This document shows, in pieces, positions 1 through 8,854 of a stretch of 36,928 nucleotides of DNA. The translations under genes and the position numbers were made by a program. Within the stretch, counting starts at the first letter, position 1. The number at the start of each line of letters is the position of its first letter. The notes beneath the pieces are model-generated. The model had not been told where the DNA came from and did not search any database. It saw nothing but the letters and a program-made list of their open reading frames with translations. This stretch comes from Hyphomonas sp. UBA5111 (GTDB taxonomy: Bacteria > Pseudomonadota > Alphaproteobacteria > Caulobacterales > Hyphomonadaceae), in the NCBI GenBank assembly GCA_002414505.1, contig DHZF01000138.1:1-36928 (forward strand), written 5' to 3'.

Positions 1-27
1 AGACTTCCGAAATCGAGCCCAAAGACC

Positions 28-1413
28 ATGACAATCCGCCTTTACGACACCGCCGCGCGCAAAAAGCGCGTTTTCCAGCCGCAGGATTCGGCACGGGTGA
101 CGATGTATGTCTGCGGCCCCACGGTCTATAATTACGCCCATATCGGCAATGCCCGCCCGCCTATCGTGTTCGATGTGCTGCGGCGCCTGCTGATGAGGGT
201 ATATGGGGACGATGCCGTGATCTACGCACGCAACATCACCGATATTGAAGACAAGATCATCAAGGCGAGCCTTGAGAGCGGTGAGCCGATTGCCGAGATC
301 ACGAAGAAATTCGCAGGCATCTACAATGCGGATACAGCCGCGCTGAACGTGCTGTCGCCGAGCATCGAGCCCTGGGCGACCGATCATGTCGGCGAAATGA
401 TCGAGATGATCGAGAAACTCGTCCGCAAGAGCTACGCCTATGTCGGCAAGGAAGGCGTCTGGTTCTCAGTCAATTCCATGCCGGATTACGGCAAGCTGTC
501 CGGCCGCAAGCTGGAAGACAATGAGGCGGGGGCCCGTGTCGCCGTGGACGACGACAAGCGCGACCCGGCAGACTTTGCCCTCTGGAAGTTTGCCAAAGAA
601 GGCGAGCCAGAGGACGCGATCTGGGACAGCCCATGGGGCAGGGGACGTCCCGGCTGGCATATCGAATGCTCGGCCATGGCCGCCAAGCATCTCGGCAAGA
701 CAATCGACATTCATGGCGGCGGCATCGATCTCCAATTCCCCCATCATGAAAACGAGATCGCCCAGTCCGAATGCGCACACGGCGAGATCATGGCGAATTA
801 CTGGATGCACAATGGCTTCCTCGACATGGGCGGCGAAAAGATGTCGAAGTCGCTCGGCAATGTTGTACTGGTCCATGAGCTGCTTGAGCAGTGGCACGGG
901 GAAGTGCTGCGCTTTGCCATGCTCAGCGGCCACTACCGCGCGCCGCTAGACTGGACCGACGACCTGCTGAAACAGGCCAAGACCACGCTCGACCGGATTT
1001 ATGGCGCGCTGCGCCGTGTCTGGGACGCTGAGGGCGGCCGGATTGATGATCGCGGCGTCTTCGATGCGCTCTGCGATGATTTGAATACGCCAGAAGCGCT
1101 CGCGTCTTTGTCTCGGCTTGCCGGGGAAGCCAATACGGCGGCCGACAAGGGCGATGTGGATGCCATGGCCACGGCGCGTGCAAATCTGCTGGATGCCGGC
1201 GAACTCCTGGGGCTTCTGACGCTCACGCCCAAGGCGTGGGAGCAGGGCGGGGATGATGACGGAAATGACCGTATCGACGCGCTGGTGCAGGCCCGCATTG
1301 ATGCGCGCGCAGCCAAGGACTGGGCCGAGGCCGACCGGATTCGCGACGAACTCGCCGCCAAAGGCATCGAGATCATGGACGGTGCCGGTGGCTCCACCTG
1401 GCGACGCGTCTGA
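28..1413 (+). CDS. cysS: Cysteinyl-tRNA synthetase
   Basis: This 461-residue protein charges tRNA-Cys with cysteine in the cytoplasm. The class I signature HIGN is at residues 38-41 and KMSKS at 271-275. The zinc ligands expected for CysRS are present: Cys29 in the CGPTVYNY block, Cys214 in HIECSAM, and His239 and Glu243 in the PHHENE block. The length matches the bacterial family of about 460 residues, and the C-terminal helical region contains the usual AKDWAEADRIRDEL segment. The start is the first ATG in frame; only 27 bases lie upstream, so promoter and operon context cannot be judged. An intrinsic terminator lies 118 bases after the stop. Confidence 0.98.
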   Translation: MTIRLYDTAARKKRVFQPQDSARVTMYVCGPTVYNYAHIGNARPPIVFDVLRRLLMRVYGDDAVIYARNITDIEDKIIKASLESGEPIAEITKKFAGIYNADTAALNVLSPSIEPWATDHVGEMIEMIEKLVRKSYAYVGKEGVWFSVNSMPDYGKLSGRKLEDNEAGARVAVDDDKRDPADFALWKFAKEGEPEDAIWDSPWGRGRPGWHIECSAMAAKHLGKTIDIHGGGIDLQFPHHENEIAQSECAHGEIMANYWMHNGFLDMGGEKMSKSLGNVVLVHELLEQWHGEVLRFAMLSGHYRAPLDWTDDLLKQAKTTLDRIYGALRRVWDAEGGRIDDRGVFDALCDDLNTPEALASLSRLAGEANTAADKGDVDAMATARANLLDAGELLGLLTLTPKAWEQGGDDDGNDRIDALVQARIDARAAKDWAEADRIRDELAAKGIEIMDGAGGSTWRRV

Positions 1414-1530
1414 TTGACATTTGGACTGCATTTGACCCGATGACGGAAGCTTTATTTGACCTTAACACGCCCCTCCTGTGTGGTCGGGCCACGGCCTGAG
1501 CGCCCCGTTTTCAATGCACGACGAACTTTC

Positions 1531-1572
1531 GCCGCCTGCCTCGTGTTTCTGCACGCGTCAGGCGGCTTTTTT
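1531..1572 (+). terminator. Intrinsic terminator downstream of cysS
   Basis: GCCGCCTG at 1531-1538 pairs perfectly with CAGGCGGC at 1559-1566 and is followed at once by six T residues (1567-1572). A smaller inner stem CGTG/CACG sits within the 20-base loop. This is a textbook rho-independent shape for plus-strand transcripts and is the clearest terminator in the window. Confidence 0.8.
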
Positions 1573-1613
1573 GTCACCGCGCCCCAGCCTTGCGCGGCGC
1601 GGCTGCGAAGGCC

Positions 1614-2084
1614 ATGTTTCAGGCGATGAGCGAACTTTATCACAATCGTGTTCTCGAACTGGCCGCGGAGATTCCGCATATTGGCGATCTGCCTGATCCG
1701 GACGGCTCTGTCCTGAAGGTCTCCCGTGTGTGCGGTTCAACCGTGAAGGTCGATCTCACCCTGGACGAGGCTGGCGAGCACATCACAGCCATTGCGGTCG
1801 ATCCAAAGGCGTGCGCGCTGGGCCAGGCGGCAACCTCCATTCTTGCTGAGCACGCCATCGGCGCAACGATCGAAGAGGTGATCGCGGCGCGGGATGCTTT
1901 GAAGGGCATGCTGAAGGATAACGGACCCCCGCCAAAAGGCCGGTTCTGGGAACTGCGCCATCTGGAACCCGTAGCCGATTATCCGCCGCGTCATACGTCC
2001 ACGCTGCTGGCTTTTGAGGCGGCGGTTGCCGCAATCGAAGAAGCCTTGGCAAGCCGCGGTCTCGCACGCGAGACGGCAGGCTGA
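1614..2084 (+). CDS. Iron-sulfur cluster assembly scaffold-like protein (NifU N-terminal type)
   Basis: The protein has about 156 residues and resembles the NifU/IscU N-terminal scaffold family in its alphaproteobacterial stand-alone form. It opens with LYHNRVLELAAEIPHIG, has a conserved cysteine in SRVCGSTVKV and a second in DPKACALGQAATSIL, and ends in an acidic helix. Family members hold nascent Fe-S clusters; here the exact partner is unknown, and the third scaffold cysteine of IscU is not obvious. Start choice is uncertain: ATG 1614 has GAAGG very close upstream, whereas ATG 1626 (MSELYHN) fits the family better but has a distant ribosome binding site. A further ATG at 1590 is less likely. 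The stop is 1 base before yidD, suggesting one transcript. Confidence 0.8.
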   Translation: MFQAMSELYHNRVLELAAEIPHIGDLPDPDGSVLKVSRVCGSTVKVDLTLDEAGEHITAIAVDPKACALGQAATSILAEHAIGATIEEVIAARDALKGMLKDNGPPPKGRFWELRHLEPVADYPPRHTSTLLAFEAAVAAIEEALASRGLARETAG

Positions 2085-2085
2085 G

Positions 2086-2433
2086 ATGGCCGGTTTGCGG
2101 CGCCGGTCGGCCAATGGTCTGCTCTGGGTCTACAAGCATGGGCCGAGCCAGGTGTTCTACGCCTTCGGCGCGCGGTGCCAGCATACGCCTACCTGTAGCG
2201 AATATGGCGCCGAATGCGTGGGCCGCCATGGCTGGTGGCCGGGCATATGGATGGGACTGGCGCGGTTCATCAGATGTCGACCCGGCGGCAGTCTCGGCAA
2301 GGACCCCGTGCCGGAAACCCTGCCGGATGTGCCGGTCTGGCAGCCGTGGCGCTATGGTGAATGGTCGGCGCGCAAGGCCATGGAACGAATTGAAAACCGC
2401 CCGTCGTCATGCCATATGGAACAGGATGAGTGA
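2086..2433 (+). CDS. yidD: Membrane protein insertion efficiency factor YidD
   Basis: The 115-residue protein carries the whole YidD (DUF37) core: YKHGPSQVFYAFGARCQHTP, then TCSEYGAECV, and WMGLARFIRCRPGG. The three conserved cysteines of this core are present. YidD is a small inner-membrane-associated protein that assists YidC/Sec membrane insertion. In many bacteria it sits between rnpA and yidC. Here it is instead placed after an Fe-S scaffold-like gene and before thrS, an arrangement I believe is seen in other alphaproteobacteria. The C-terminal extension after residue 75 is longer than in E. coli. ATG 2086 was chosen because it directly precedes the conserved domain and follows the upstream stop by 1 base. 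Confidence 0.93.
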   Translation: MAGLRRRSANGLLWVYKHGPSQVFYAFGARCQHTPTCSEYGAECVGRHGWWPGIWMGLARFIRCRPGGSLGKDPVPETLPDVPVWQPWRYGEWSARKAMERIENRPSSCHMEQDE

Positions 2434-2491
2434 TATTCGTTGCCTTCTTGGCCCTGTTGGCCTGACCACACGAACTCGCCGGGGTGCCTGA
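2426..2491 (+). CDS. Possible threonine-rich leader peptide of thrS
   Basis: A 21-codon ORF starts inside the last codons of yidD, with GGAACAGG just upstream of the ATG as a possible ribosome binding site. Its codons 14, 15 and 17 are Thr (ACC, ACA, ACT), giving a TTRT run near the end. It is followed immediately by two mutually exclusive GC hairpins and then thrS. That arrangement resembles amino-acid attenuation leaders. It is too short to be judged by coding statistics and could be a chance ORF, so this is an inference from position and codon content only. Confidence 0.3.
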   Translation: MSDIRCLLGPVGLTTRTRRGA

Positions 2492-2521
2492 CGCGCCCCT
2501 CGGCGCGCCTTTGTGCGCGCC
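2492..2521 (+). promoter_or_regulatory. Two mutually exclusive hairpins ahead of thrS
   Basis: CGCGCC at 2492-2497 can pair with GGCGCG at 2502-2507 (4-base loop). Alternatively GGCGCGC at 2502-2508 can pair with GCGCGCC at 2515-2521 (6-base loop CTTTGT). Both use 2502-2507, so only one can form. The first stem is followed by CCTTTG, a weak T-tract. This is compatible with an attenuator but lacks a strong terminator tail. Confidence 0.4.
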
Positions 2522-2711
2522 CGCTTCATGTACCCATAAACAGCCCGAAAGAAGCCCGGATAGGGTCCGAAAACCCCGCCACTGCGCGAGAAATGCGTAT
2601 GGGGTGGGAAATCTGGTGAAGTCGCGTTAAGCAGACGCCGGATAAAGGGCCTGACCGGAACCGAATTTGCCGCGCTGTACAGAGCGCAAGAATGCACGAA
2701 AAGATTAGACC

Positions 2712-4685
2712 ATGATCAAAGTATCCCTGCCAGACGGCTCCGTCCGCGAATATGAAGAGGGCGCGTCGCCCTTTGACGTCGCCAAATCGATTTCCAATTC
2801 CCTCGCCAAGAAGGCGCTCGCCGCACGGGTTGACGGCGAGCTGAGAGATTTGATGCGCCCGCTCGACGGCGACGCGAAGGTCGAACTCGTTACGGCGAAT
2901 GATGCCGAAGGCCTCGAACTGATCCGCCATGATGCGGCCCACGTGCTCGCCCAAGCGGTACAGGAACTCTATCCCGACGCGCAGGTCACGATTGGCCCAG
3001 TCATCGATGATGGCTTCTATTACGATTTTGCCCGCGAAGAGCCGTTCTCGACGGAGGATTTCGAAAAGATCGAAGCCAAGATGCGGGCGATTGTCGATGC
3101 CGACTATCCCATCGTCCGCGAAGTCTGGGACAAGGACCAGGCCATCGAGACGTTCAAGAAGATCGGCGAAGACTACAAGGCGCAGATCATCGACGACATC
3201 ATCCCGCCGGGCGAAGCGATCACGGTCTACAAGCAGGGCGACTGGTTTGACCTTTGCCGCGGCCCGCACCTGCCCAGCACGGGCAAGCTGCCTAAGGCCT
3301 TCAAGCTGATGAAGCTGGCGGGCGCCTATTGGCGCGGCGACTCGAAGAACGAGATGCTGCAGCGCATGTACGGCACAGCCTGGGCAAATGAGAAAGATCT
3401 CAAGGCGCATCTGCTGCGCCTTGAGGAGGCTGAGAAGCGCGACCACCGCAAACTCGCGACGCAGCTCGACCTGTTCCATCTCGACGGCCTTGCGGCTGCC
3501 GGGTCCATCTTCTGGCACCCGAAAGGCTACCAGATCTGGCTGCAGATCGAATCCTATATGCGCCGGCGCCTGGATGCCGCTGGCTATGAGGAGATCAAGA
3601 CGCCGCAGCTGATGGATTCCGTCCAGTGGGAGAAATCCGGCCATTGGGGCAAGTATCGCGAGAACATGTTCATCGTGCCGGACTTCATTCCCGAGGGCGA
3701 CGAAGGCGTGGAGATCTCGGTGCCGGAAGACGCCAAGCTGATGGCGCTCAAGCCGATGAACTGCCCGGCCCATGTCGAAGTCTTCAAACAGGGGCAGAAA
3801 TCCTATCGCGACCTGCCGCTGCGCCTTGCGGAATTCGGTTGTTGCCATCGCAACGAGCCGCATGGCGCGCTGCATGGCATCATGCGGGTCCGTCAGTTTA
3901 CGCAGGATGATGCGCACATCTTCTGCCGTGAAGACCAGATCGTCGAAGAGTCTATCCGCTTCTGCCGACTGCTCGAAAGCGTGTACCGGGATTTCGGTTT
4001 TGAGAATATTGCTGTGAAGCTGTCCACGCGGCCGGACGTGCGTGCCGGGGATGACGCCACGTGGGACCGCGCCGAGAAGGGCCTTGAAGAGGCCGTGAAG
4101 GCGGCGGGCCTGCCCTGCGAGATCATGCCGGGGGAAGGGGCCTTCTATGGGCCGAAGCTGGAATTCCAGCTGACGGACGCCATTGGCCGTGTCTGGCAAT
4201 GTGGCACGCTCCAACTCGACTATGTCCTGCCGGAACGTCTCGGGGCGGAATATACTGCTTCGGACGGGTCGAAGCAGCGCCCGGTCATGCTCCACCGCGC
4301 AATCCTTGGCTCGATGGAACGCTTCATCGGTATCCTGATCGAGGAATTCTCCGGGGCATTCCCGATATGGCTGTCGCCGGTGCAAGTCGTGGTGGCGGCC
4401 ATCACGGATGCGGCAAATGACTATGCCGAAGAAGCCGCTGCCGCGCTCCGCAAGGCGGGCCTCCGCGTCGAGACCGATCTTCGCAATGAGAAGATCAATT
4501 ACAAGGTCCGCGAGCATTCGGTGCAGAAAGTGCCGATCATTGCCGTGGTCGGTGGCCGTGAAGCCGAGGAGCGAACGCTCGCGCTGCGCCGTCTCGGCAG
4601 CAATGGCCAACAGATGATCTCTCTGGACGATGCCTGCATTGAGCTTGCCCAGGAGGCACTCGCGCCAGATCTGAAATCCGACTGA
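2712..4685 (+). CDS. thrS: Threonyl-tRNA synthetase
   Basis: This 657-residue class II synthetase charges tRNA-Thr. Domain order is an N-terminal TGS domain (about 1-62); the SAD editing domain with HDAAH at 73-77 and Cys182/His186 in LCRGPH; the catalytic core with zinc ligand Cys351 in MNCPAH and His402 in the DDAHIF block; and a C-terminal anticodon-binding domain starting near [10 protein letters not shown]. Length is typical. The ribosome binding site upstream of ATG 2712 is weak (GAAAAG). The 278-base gap after yidD holds a possible threonine-rich leader and hairpins, suggesting regulated expression. Confidence 0.98.
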   Translation: MIKVSLPDGSVREYEEGASPFDVAKSISNSLAKKALAARVDGELRDLMRPLDGDAKVELVTANDAEGLELIRHDAAHVLAQAVQELYPDAQVTIGPVIDDGFYYDFAREEPFSTEDFEKIEAKMRAIVDADYPIVREVWDKDQAIETFKKIGEDYKAQIIDDIIPPGEAITVYKQGDWFDLCRGPHLPSTGKLPKAFKLMKLAGAYWRGDSKNEMLQRMYGTAWANEKDLKAHLLRLEEAEKRDHRKLATQLDLFHLDGLAAAGSIFWHPKGYQIWLQIESYMRRRLDAAGYEEIKTPQLMDSVQWEKSGHWGKYRENMFIVPDFIPEGDEGVEISVPEDAKLMALKPMNCPAHVEVFKQGQKSYRDLPLRLAEFGCCHRNEPHGALHGIMRVRQFTQDDAHIFCREDQIVEESIRFCRLLESVYRDFGFENIAVKLSTRPDVRAGDDATWDRAEKGLEEAVKAAGLPCEIMPGEGAFYGPKLEFQLTDAIGRVWQCGTLQLDYVLPERLGAEYTASDGSKQRPVMLHRAILGSMERFIGILIEEFSGAFPIWLSPVQVVVAAITDAANDYAEEAAAALRKAGLRVETDLRNEKINYKVREHSVQKVPIIAVVGGREAEERTLALRRLGSNGQQMISLDDACIELAQEALAPDLKSD

Positions 4686-4725
4686 TCCGGATCAGCAGGT
4701 GACAGGCACCGCGGAACAGGAAAAG

Positions 4726-5982
4726 ATGCGTGGCATGAGCTACGCACCTTTTCTCGCGGCGGCCTTCCTGTTGTGGCCTTTCACCTGCATAGCCGGGACA
4801 CAGGGCAATGTGCTCCTGCTCGCGCTGGCAGCCATTCCTGCACTGTTTGTTGCACGGCCCGGCATCCGGCCTGCACACTACCTGCTGGTGGCGGCGGCCT
4901 TCCTCGTCTGGGCTGTTGCGAGTGAATACTGGTCGCCTGTTTCGCGGGGAATCGTTACTGGAAGCCTGCTGGGAGGGGATTTTGCCATTCGGTCTGCTGG
5001 CTTGCGCATCGCCCTGACACTGATGTTTGCAACTCTCCTCATTGCCGGGACATTGCGCATCGCGCCCGGGCGGGCCCAGATTTCGTCTCGCCTCATGTTG
5101 GGCGCTATGTCCGTGCATGGCCTGCTCGTGCTGCTCAGCCCGCATCTTGGGGCGGCCGCCATGCCCTTCTTCTACGGGGATGACCCGCTCGAATATTCCT
5201 CGGGCTTTCAGAACCTTGACCGGGGCGCCAATGCGTTTGCACTCGTGCTTCCCATCCTTGTTGCCTATCTTGGTGCGCGGTCGGGTATCGCCTGGAAAGG
5301 TGTGGCGTTTCTGGTCGTCTTGGCCAGTGTGGCAAGTTTCGCCCTGCTTGGCGCTTCGGCCGCCATGTTCGGCGCCCTGCTCATGCTGTTCGCCTTCCTC
5401 ATTGTGCGCCTCTTCCCAAAATACGGGCTGCGCGGCCTGTTCACGGCGGCGGCGGCCTATATCGCGCTCGCGCCATTCCTGATCGGCGGCCTGCTTCACC
5501 TGCTGGAACGGTCCGGCAGGACCTTGCCGGGGTCGTTTCAGTCGCGCGCCTGGTCGTGGGAGGTCGTAATCGGGAAGATACAGGAGGCGCCGCTGACGGG
5601 ACATGGCATCGAAGCCTCGAAATCCTGGCGGGAGACATATGCGGCCTATCCGGAATGGATGGCGCAATTGCCGGATTTCTGGGCGCATTATCCGGTTGTG
5701 CCGGGCCATCCGCACAATATGGCGCTCCAGATCTGGGCCGAAACAGGTTTGGTTGGTGCCTTGCTGATGGCGCTGGCTGTCCTGCTCGTCGGCTGTCGCC
5801 TCCCTCTGGGGGGCAGACTGCGTGCAGATGTCCGCTATGCCATTGGGGGCATGCTGGCGGCGACCTTCTGCCTGTTCAGTTTCTCCTATAGCGCCTGGAA
5901 TGAGGCCTTCTTGGCCACTCTGGCCCTGGCGGTTGCTGCGCTTGTTCTCCTGTCCCGCCGCGTAAGAGGATCGCTCGGATGA
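4726..5982 (+). CDS. O-antigen ligase/polymerase-like membrane protein (Wzy_C family)
   Basis: The protein is a polytopic membrane protein of 418 residues with about ten hydrophobic segments. The diagnostic feature is the periplasmic-loop block ending VVPGHPHNMALQIWAETGLVG around residue 328. This HPHN...AE.GL.G pattern is characteristic of O-antigen ligases (WaaL) and Wzy-type polymerases. An upstream GHGIEASK motif also fits. The role would be joining or polymerising lipid-linked glycans on the periplasmic side of the inner membrane; ligase versus polymerase cannot be decided here. A GTG at 4699 is possible, but ATG 4726 has AGGAAAAG at ideal spacing and is preferred. It overlaps the following glycosyltransferase by ATGA. 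Confidence 0.85.
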   Translation: MRGMSYAPFLAAAFLLWPFTCIAGTQGNVLLLALAAIPALFVARPGIRPAHYLLVAAAFLVWAVASEYWSPVSRGIVTGSLLGGDFAIRSAGLRIALTLMFATLLIAGTLRIAPGRAQISSRLMLGAMSVHGLLVLLSPHLGAAAMPFFYGDDPLEYSSGFQNLDRGANAFALVLPILVAYLGARSGIAWKGVAFLVVLASVASFALLGASAAMFGALLMLFAFLIVRLFPKYGLRGLFTAAAAYIALAPFLIGGLLHLLERSGRTLPGSFQSRAWSWEVVIGKIQEAPLTGHGIEASKSWRETYAAYPEWMAQLPDFWAHYPVVPGHPHNMALQIWAETGLVGALLMALAVLLVGCRLPLGGRLRADVRYAIGGMLAATFCLFSFSYSAWNEAFLATLALAVAALVLLSRRVRGSLG

Positions 5983-6788
5983 CTCTTCCCACCATTACGG
6001 CGGTCGTGGTGACCTATCATACCGGTCCGCGGCTGCATGAATGTCTCTATGCGCTGAAGTCCGATCCGGACGTCTCGGAAATTGTGGTGGTCGACAATGG
6101 GAATCCGCCGGCGGAACAGGTCTGGATCGACAATTTCGCTGCGGTGTCAGACAAGGTGCATGTTGTCCGTGACGGGACAAATCCCGGTTTCGGGGCCGGG
6201 GTCAACAAGGGAGCCGCAGGGGCGCTGGGGAAGCTGCTCCTCGTAATCAATCCGGACGCTGTGCTGCGCCGGGGCTCCCTTGCGAGACTGGTCGCCGCGA
6301 TGGACAAGCGCGCCGAGCCGGTGCTCGTCGGGGGCAAGATATTCGATATACACGGCCGCGAAGAACGCGGCGCCCGGCGCAATACACTGACACTGATGCG
6401 CGCGATGGGATTTGGGAAATGGACGCTCGAGAATGAGCCATCCCCTCGGGAATCCATAGAGGTCGGGGCCGTCTCAGGCGCCTTCTTCATGATGGATCGC
6501 CACGCCTTTCGCAGCATGGGCGGATTTGATGAAGGCTATTTCCTGCATGTGGAGGATGTCGACCTTTGCCGCCGCGTGCTGAAGGCTGGAGGGAGTGTTG
6601 TCTACCAGCCCCATGCGGGCGCGCTGCATTATGGATCGACATCGGACATTCCCTCCGATGCCGTGATCGAACACAAGGGACGTAGTCTTGTCCGTTATTT
6701 CAGAAAGTTCGCCAACGGCCCACTAGAGCGGTTGGTGGCCGTCCTCATTTCGCCGGTCATGGTGCGCGCGCTGAGGGGGCGCCGCTAG
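5979..6788 (+). CDS. Family 2 glycosyltransferase (rhamnosyltransferase-like)
   Basis: A soluble GT-A fold transferase of 269 residues. The N-terminus reads TAVVVTYHTGPRLHECLYAL, followed by VVVDNGNPP and the NPGFGAGVNKGA block and then LLVINPDAVL, which carries the nucleotide-sugar/metal-binding region. A second conserved region is GAFFMMDRHAFRSMGGFDE followed by HVEDVDLCRRV. This pattern matches WbbL-like rhamnosyltransferases and related O-antigen or capsule enzymes, although the donor sugar cannot be read from the sequence. Its start overlaps the stop of the ligase-like gene (ATGA), so the two are probably translated together and act in one glycan pathway. It ends 4 bases inside the convergent cupin gene. 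Confidence 0.88.
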   Translation: MTLPTITAVVVTYHTGPRLHECLYALKSDPDVSEIVVVDNGNPPAEQVWIDNFAAVSDKVHVVRDGTNPGFGAGVNKGAAGALGKLLLVINPDAVLRRGSLARLVAAMDKRAEPVLVGGKIFDIHGREERGARRNTLTLMRAMGFGKWTLENEPSPRESIEVGAVSGAFFMMDRHAFRSMGGFDEGYFLHVEDVDLCRRVLKAGGSVVYQPHAGALHYGSTSDIPSDAVIEHKGRSLVRYFRKFANGPLERLVAVLISPVMVRALRGRR

Positions 6789-7231
6789 ACGGTCGGGCGC
6801 CAGTCCTCAGGGGCCAGTTCGAACCCGCCAAAATGAAATCCCGGCGCGACGATACAGCTGACAAGCGTCCAGGCGCCCAGCGTCTCGGCGGTCTGCCAAT
6901 GCTGGGCCCGGATGACGCATTGCGGAACCTGCCCAGCGCGCAGGTCAGGACCCAGCGTGATGGCGCGCGCGCCCTGTCCGTCCGGAGGCGATTGTGTCAG
7001 GGACAATGGACCGCCAGCGTGCCACAGCCAGAATTCATCTGCGTCCACCCGGTGCCAGGCGGACACTTCATCGGCCTGCAGAAGGTAATAGATCAAGGTT
7101 GATGTGGCGCGGCCGCCCTCTGGCGTGGGCGCCCGGAATGTCTCACGATAGTGGCCACCTTCCGGATGCTTGATCAAACCCAGCATCCGGATGATTTCAT
7201 TGGCTCCGAGATCGCCGGAAATTCCGCGCAT
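6785..7231 (-). CDS. Cupin_5 (DUF985) family protein
   Basis: The 148-residue single-domain protein has the DUF985 hallmarks: LGLIKHPEGGHYRETFRAP near residue 20, then a small-domain cupin core with YYLLQADEVSAWHRVDADEFWLWHAG and a C-terminal VAPGFHFGGFELA block. Family members form a beta-barrel related to yeast YML079w; no enzyme activity is established for the family that I can assert. The start codon overlaps the gloB stop by one base (TGATG), so it is probably the second gene of a gloB transcript. Its end overlaps the glycosyltransferase on the other strand by 4 bases. Confidence 0.85.
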   Translation of the reverse strand: MRGISGDLGANEIIRMLGLIKHPEGGHYRETFRAPTPEGGRATSTLIYYLLQADEVSAWHRVDADEFWLWHAGGPLSLTQSPPDGQGARAITLGPDLRAGQVPQCVIRAQHWQTAETLGAWTLVSCIVAPGFHFGGFELAPEDWRPTV

Positions 7232-8004
7232 CAGAAACGGTCCTTGCGGCCCCGGATCTCGGCGAAGGTTTCCACCGCATCGCCGGGGTGTCCCATGGCT
7301 GCCTGCAGGGCAGGGTCATCCGCGCGCAGGAAGGGGTTCGTCCGGAGTTCCTTGTTCAATCGCGTTGGCACGGTCGGAAGGCCCTCGGCACGGCGCTCAT
7401 CAATCCACCGTGCATACTCTCTAAGGTCTTCATTGTCCGGATCGACCGTGACGGCGAACCGGGCATTCGCTTGCGTGTACTCGTGCGCGCAATAGAGCAT
7501 GGTCTCAGGCGGCAAGGCTTTCAGCTTGGTCAGGCTGTTCCACATCATGTCCATTGTGCCTTCAAAGACTCGGCCACAGCCGAGGGCGAAAACGGAATCG
7601 CCGACGAAGGCAACGCCCTGGTCTGCGAAATGGTAGGCAATGTGGCCCAGCGTGTGTCCCGGCACATCGAGCACATGGGCAGGCGCGCGACCAAACTCGA
7701 CGATATCGCCTTCGGACAGTTTCACATCAATGCCGGGAATCTTGTCGGCCTCTCCGGCTGGGCCATAGATGGTGCAGTCGGTTTGCTCCTTGATCCTGAG
7801 GTTTCCGCCGGCATGGTCCGGATGCCAGTGCGTGTTCAGGATATGGGAAATCGTCCAGCCCATCCGGGCCGCTTCGGCCAGGTATTTTTCGGCGTCCGGC
7901 GTGTCGATTGCGGCCGTCTCGCCCGAATAGCGTTCATGGACGAGGTAGCCGTAATTATCGTTCAGGCAGGGAAATTTGTGTATGTCGAGAGTAATCTTCG
8001 TCAT
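7231..8004 (-). CDS. gloB: Hydroxyacylglutathione hydrolase (glyoxalase II)
   Basis: This 257-residue metallo-beta-lactamase-fold enzyme hydrolyses S-D-lactoylglutathione, the second step of methylglyoxal detoxification. The binuclear metal motif T-H-W-H-P-D-H is at residues 58-64, with later ligands in VPGHTLGH, FVGDSVFALGCGRVFEG and CAHEYT. The C-terminal glyoxalase II domain is present, including the LPTVPTRLNKELRTNPFLR block that contacts glutathione. Length fits the family. It faces divergently from the methyltransferase gene, with 38 bases between the two ATG codons. Confidence 0.95.
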   Translation of the reverse strand: MTKITLDIHKFPCLNDNYGYLVHERYSGETAAIDTPDAEKYLAEAARMGWTISHILNTHWHPDHAGGNLRIKEQTDCTIYGPAGEADKIPGIDVKLSEGDIVEFGRAPAHVLDVPGHTLGHIAYHFADQGVAFVGDSVFALGCGRVFEGTMDMMWNSLTKLKALPPETMLYCAHEYTQANARFAVTVDPDNEDLREYARWIDERRAEGLPTVPTRLNKELRTNPFLRADDPALQAAMGHPGDAVETFAEIRGRKDRF

Positions 8005-8042
8005 CAGTGTCTCCTGCAGACCAGACTAGCACAGGCCTTTTC

Positions 8043-8786
8043 ATGCGTCAGGATGCCGTCACTTTGCAACGTTTCTATGCGTCCCCGTTGGGATTGGCGG
8101 CGACGCGCATCCTGTCGGGCAAGCTGACGGACCTCTGGGGGGATGCGCGGGGCCTGTCCTTGCTGGGGCTTGGCTACGCCATTCCAGTGCTGGAGGCTTT
8201 CGGCGCCGCGCCCGGTCGCAGTGTCGCGGCCATCCCGCTCGATCATGGCCCGGTCTCTTGGGACCCGTTCGATCGCGGCAATGCCGCCGTTGCGATCGGC
8301 GATGTCCGCTTGCCCTTTCCGGACGGCATGTTCGACCGGGTGATCGTGCTGCACGGTCTGGAGGAATCTGGCAATCCGCGCGCCTATTTGCGGGAGATCT
8401 GGCGGATCACAGCGCCTGAGGGACGGATCGTGCTGGCCGCGTCAAACCGGTCCGGCCTCTGGTCTCGCGCGACCCGAACGCCGTTTGGTCAGGGCCGGCC
8501 ATGGACACGCGCTCAGCTGATGAATCTGCTCTCTATCGGCTTGTTCCAGGTCACGGCGTCCAGCAGTGCGCTCTACATGCCGCCACTGGCGACCCCTTTG
8601 GTCGCATCTGCGGCGGAAGGGTGGGAAGTGATGGGCCGAATGCTCGCGCCGGGCCTTGGCGGCGTGGTGCTGGTGGAAGCGGTCAAACGCCTTTACGCCT
8701 CGCCTGGAGGCGGTGCGACAGCACCGGTGACCGAAAAAGTGCGTTTGGCACGACCTGTGACAAGCAATGGCCGCGAAAGCCATTGA
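8043..8786 (+). CDS. Class I SAM-dependent methyltransferase, gloB-linked type
   Basis: The protein of 247 residues has a Rossmann-like methyltransferase fold: motif I is SLLGLGYAIPVL, the acidic loop follows, and FPDGMFDRVIVLHGLEESGNP corresponds to motifs II-III with the downstream LREIWRITAPEGRIVL strand of methyltransferase_11 proteins. The opening LQRFYASPLGLAATRIL is typical of an alphaproteobacterial family I associate with a position divergent from gloB. Substrate is unknown. A GTG at 8007 would extend it almost onto the gloB start codon; ATG 8043 begins at the conserved N-terminus and is preferred, although its ribosome binding site (ACAGG) is modest. Confidence 0.8.
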   Translation: MRQDAVTLQRFYASPLGLAATRILSGKLTDLWGDARGLSLLGLGYAIPVLEAFGAAPGRSVAAIPLDHGPVSWDPFDRGNAAVAIGDVRLPFPDGMFDRVIVLHGLEESGNPRAYLREIWRITAPEGRIVLAASNRSGLWSRATRTPFGQGRPWTRAQLMNLLSIGLFQVTASSSALYMPPLATPLVASAAEGWEVMGRMLAPGLGGVVLVEAVKRLYASPGGGATAPVTEKVRLARPVTSNGRESH

Positions 8787-8812
8787 CGGCCCACCGCGCG
8801 CCTCGGTAGTTT
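8783..8812 (+). promoter_or_regulatory. Possible sigma-70 promoter of the P-II gene
   Basis: TTGACG at 8783-8788 and TAGTTT at 8807-8812 are separated by 18 bases and lie just upstream of the P-II gene. The -35 element overlaps the last codons of the methyltransferase. The 11-mer GCCATTGACGG (8779-8789) recurs exactly at 23401-23411 upstream of an SDR gene, which mildly supports promoter function. The -10 element is weak. Confidence 0.35.
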
Positions 8813-8854
8813 AGAAACGACTAATTCGCATTATAGATCAAAGGATTGAGCGCC

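Noticed and set aside
2526..4610. A 694-codon open frame antisense to thrS
   Set aside because: It is the codon-phase shadow of a clear ThrRS gene in a GC-rich genome; its translation shows no recognisable domain and thrS motifs are fully intact.
4537..5715. A 392-codon open frame antisense to thrS end and the ligase gene
   Set aside because: Low-complexity Arg/Gln/Gly/Pro composition typical of antisense shadows; it spans two real genes.
8747..8762. A sigma-54-like TGGCACG upstream of the P-II gene
   Set aside because: The required GC of the -12 element is missing at the proper spacing (GA instead of GC), and the site lies inside the methyltransferase gene.
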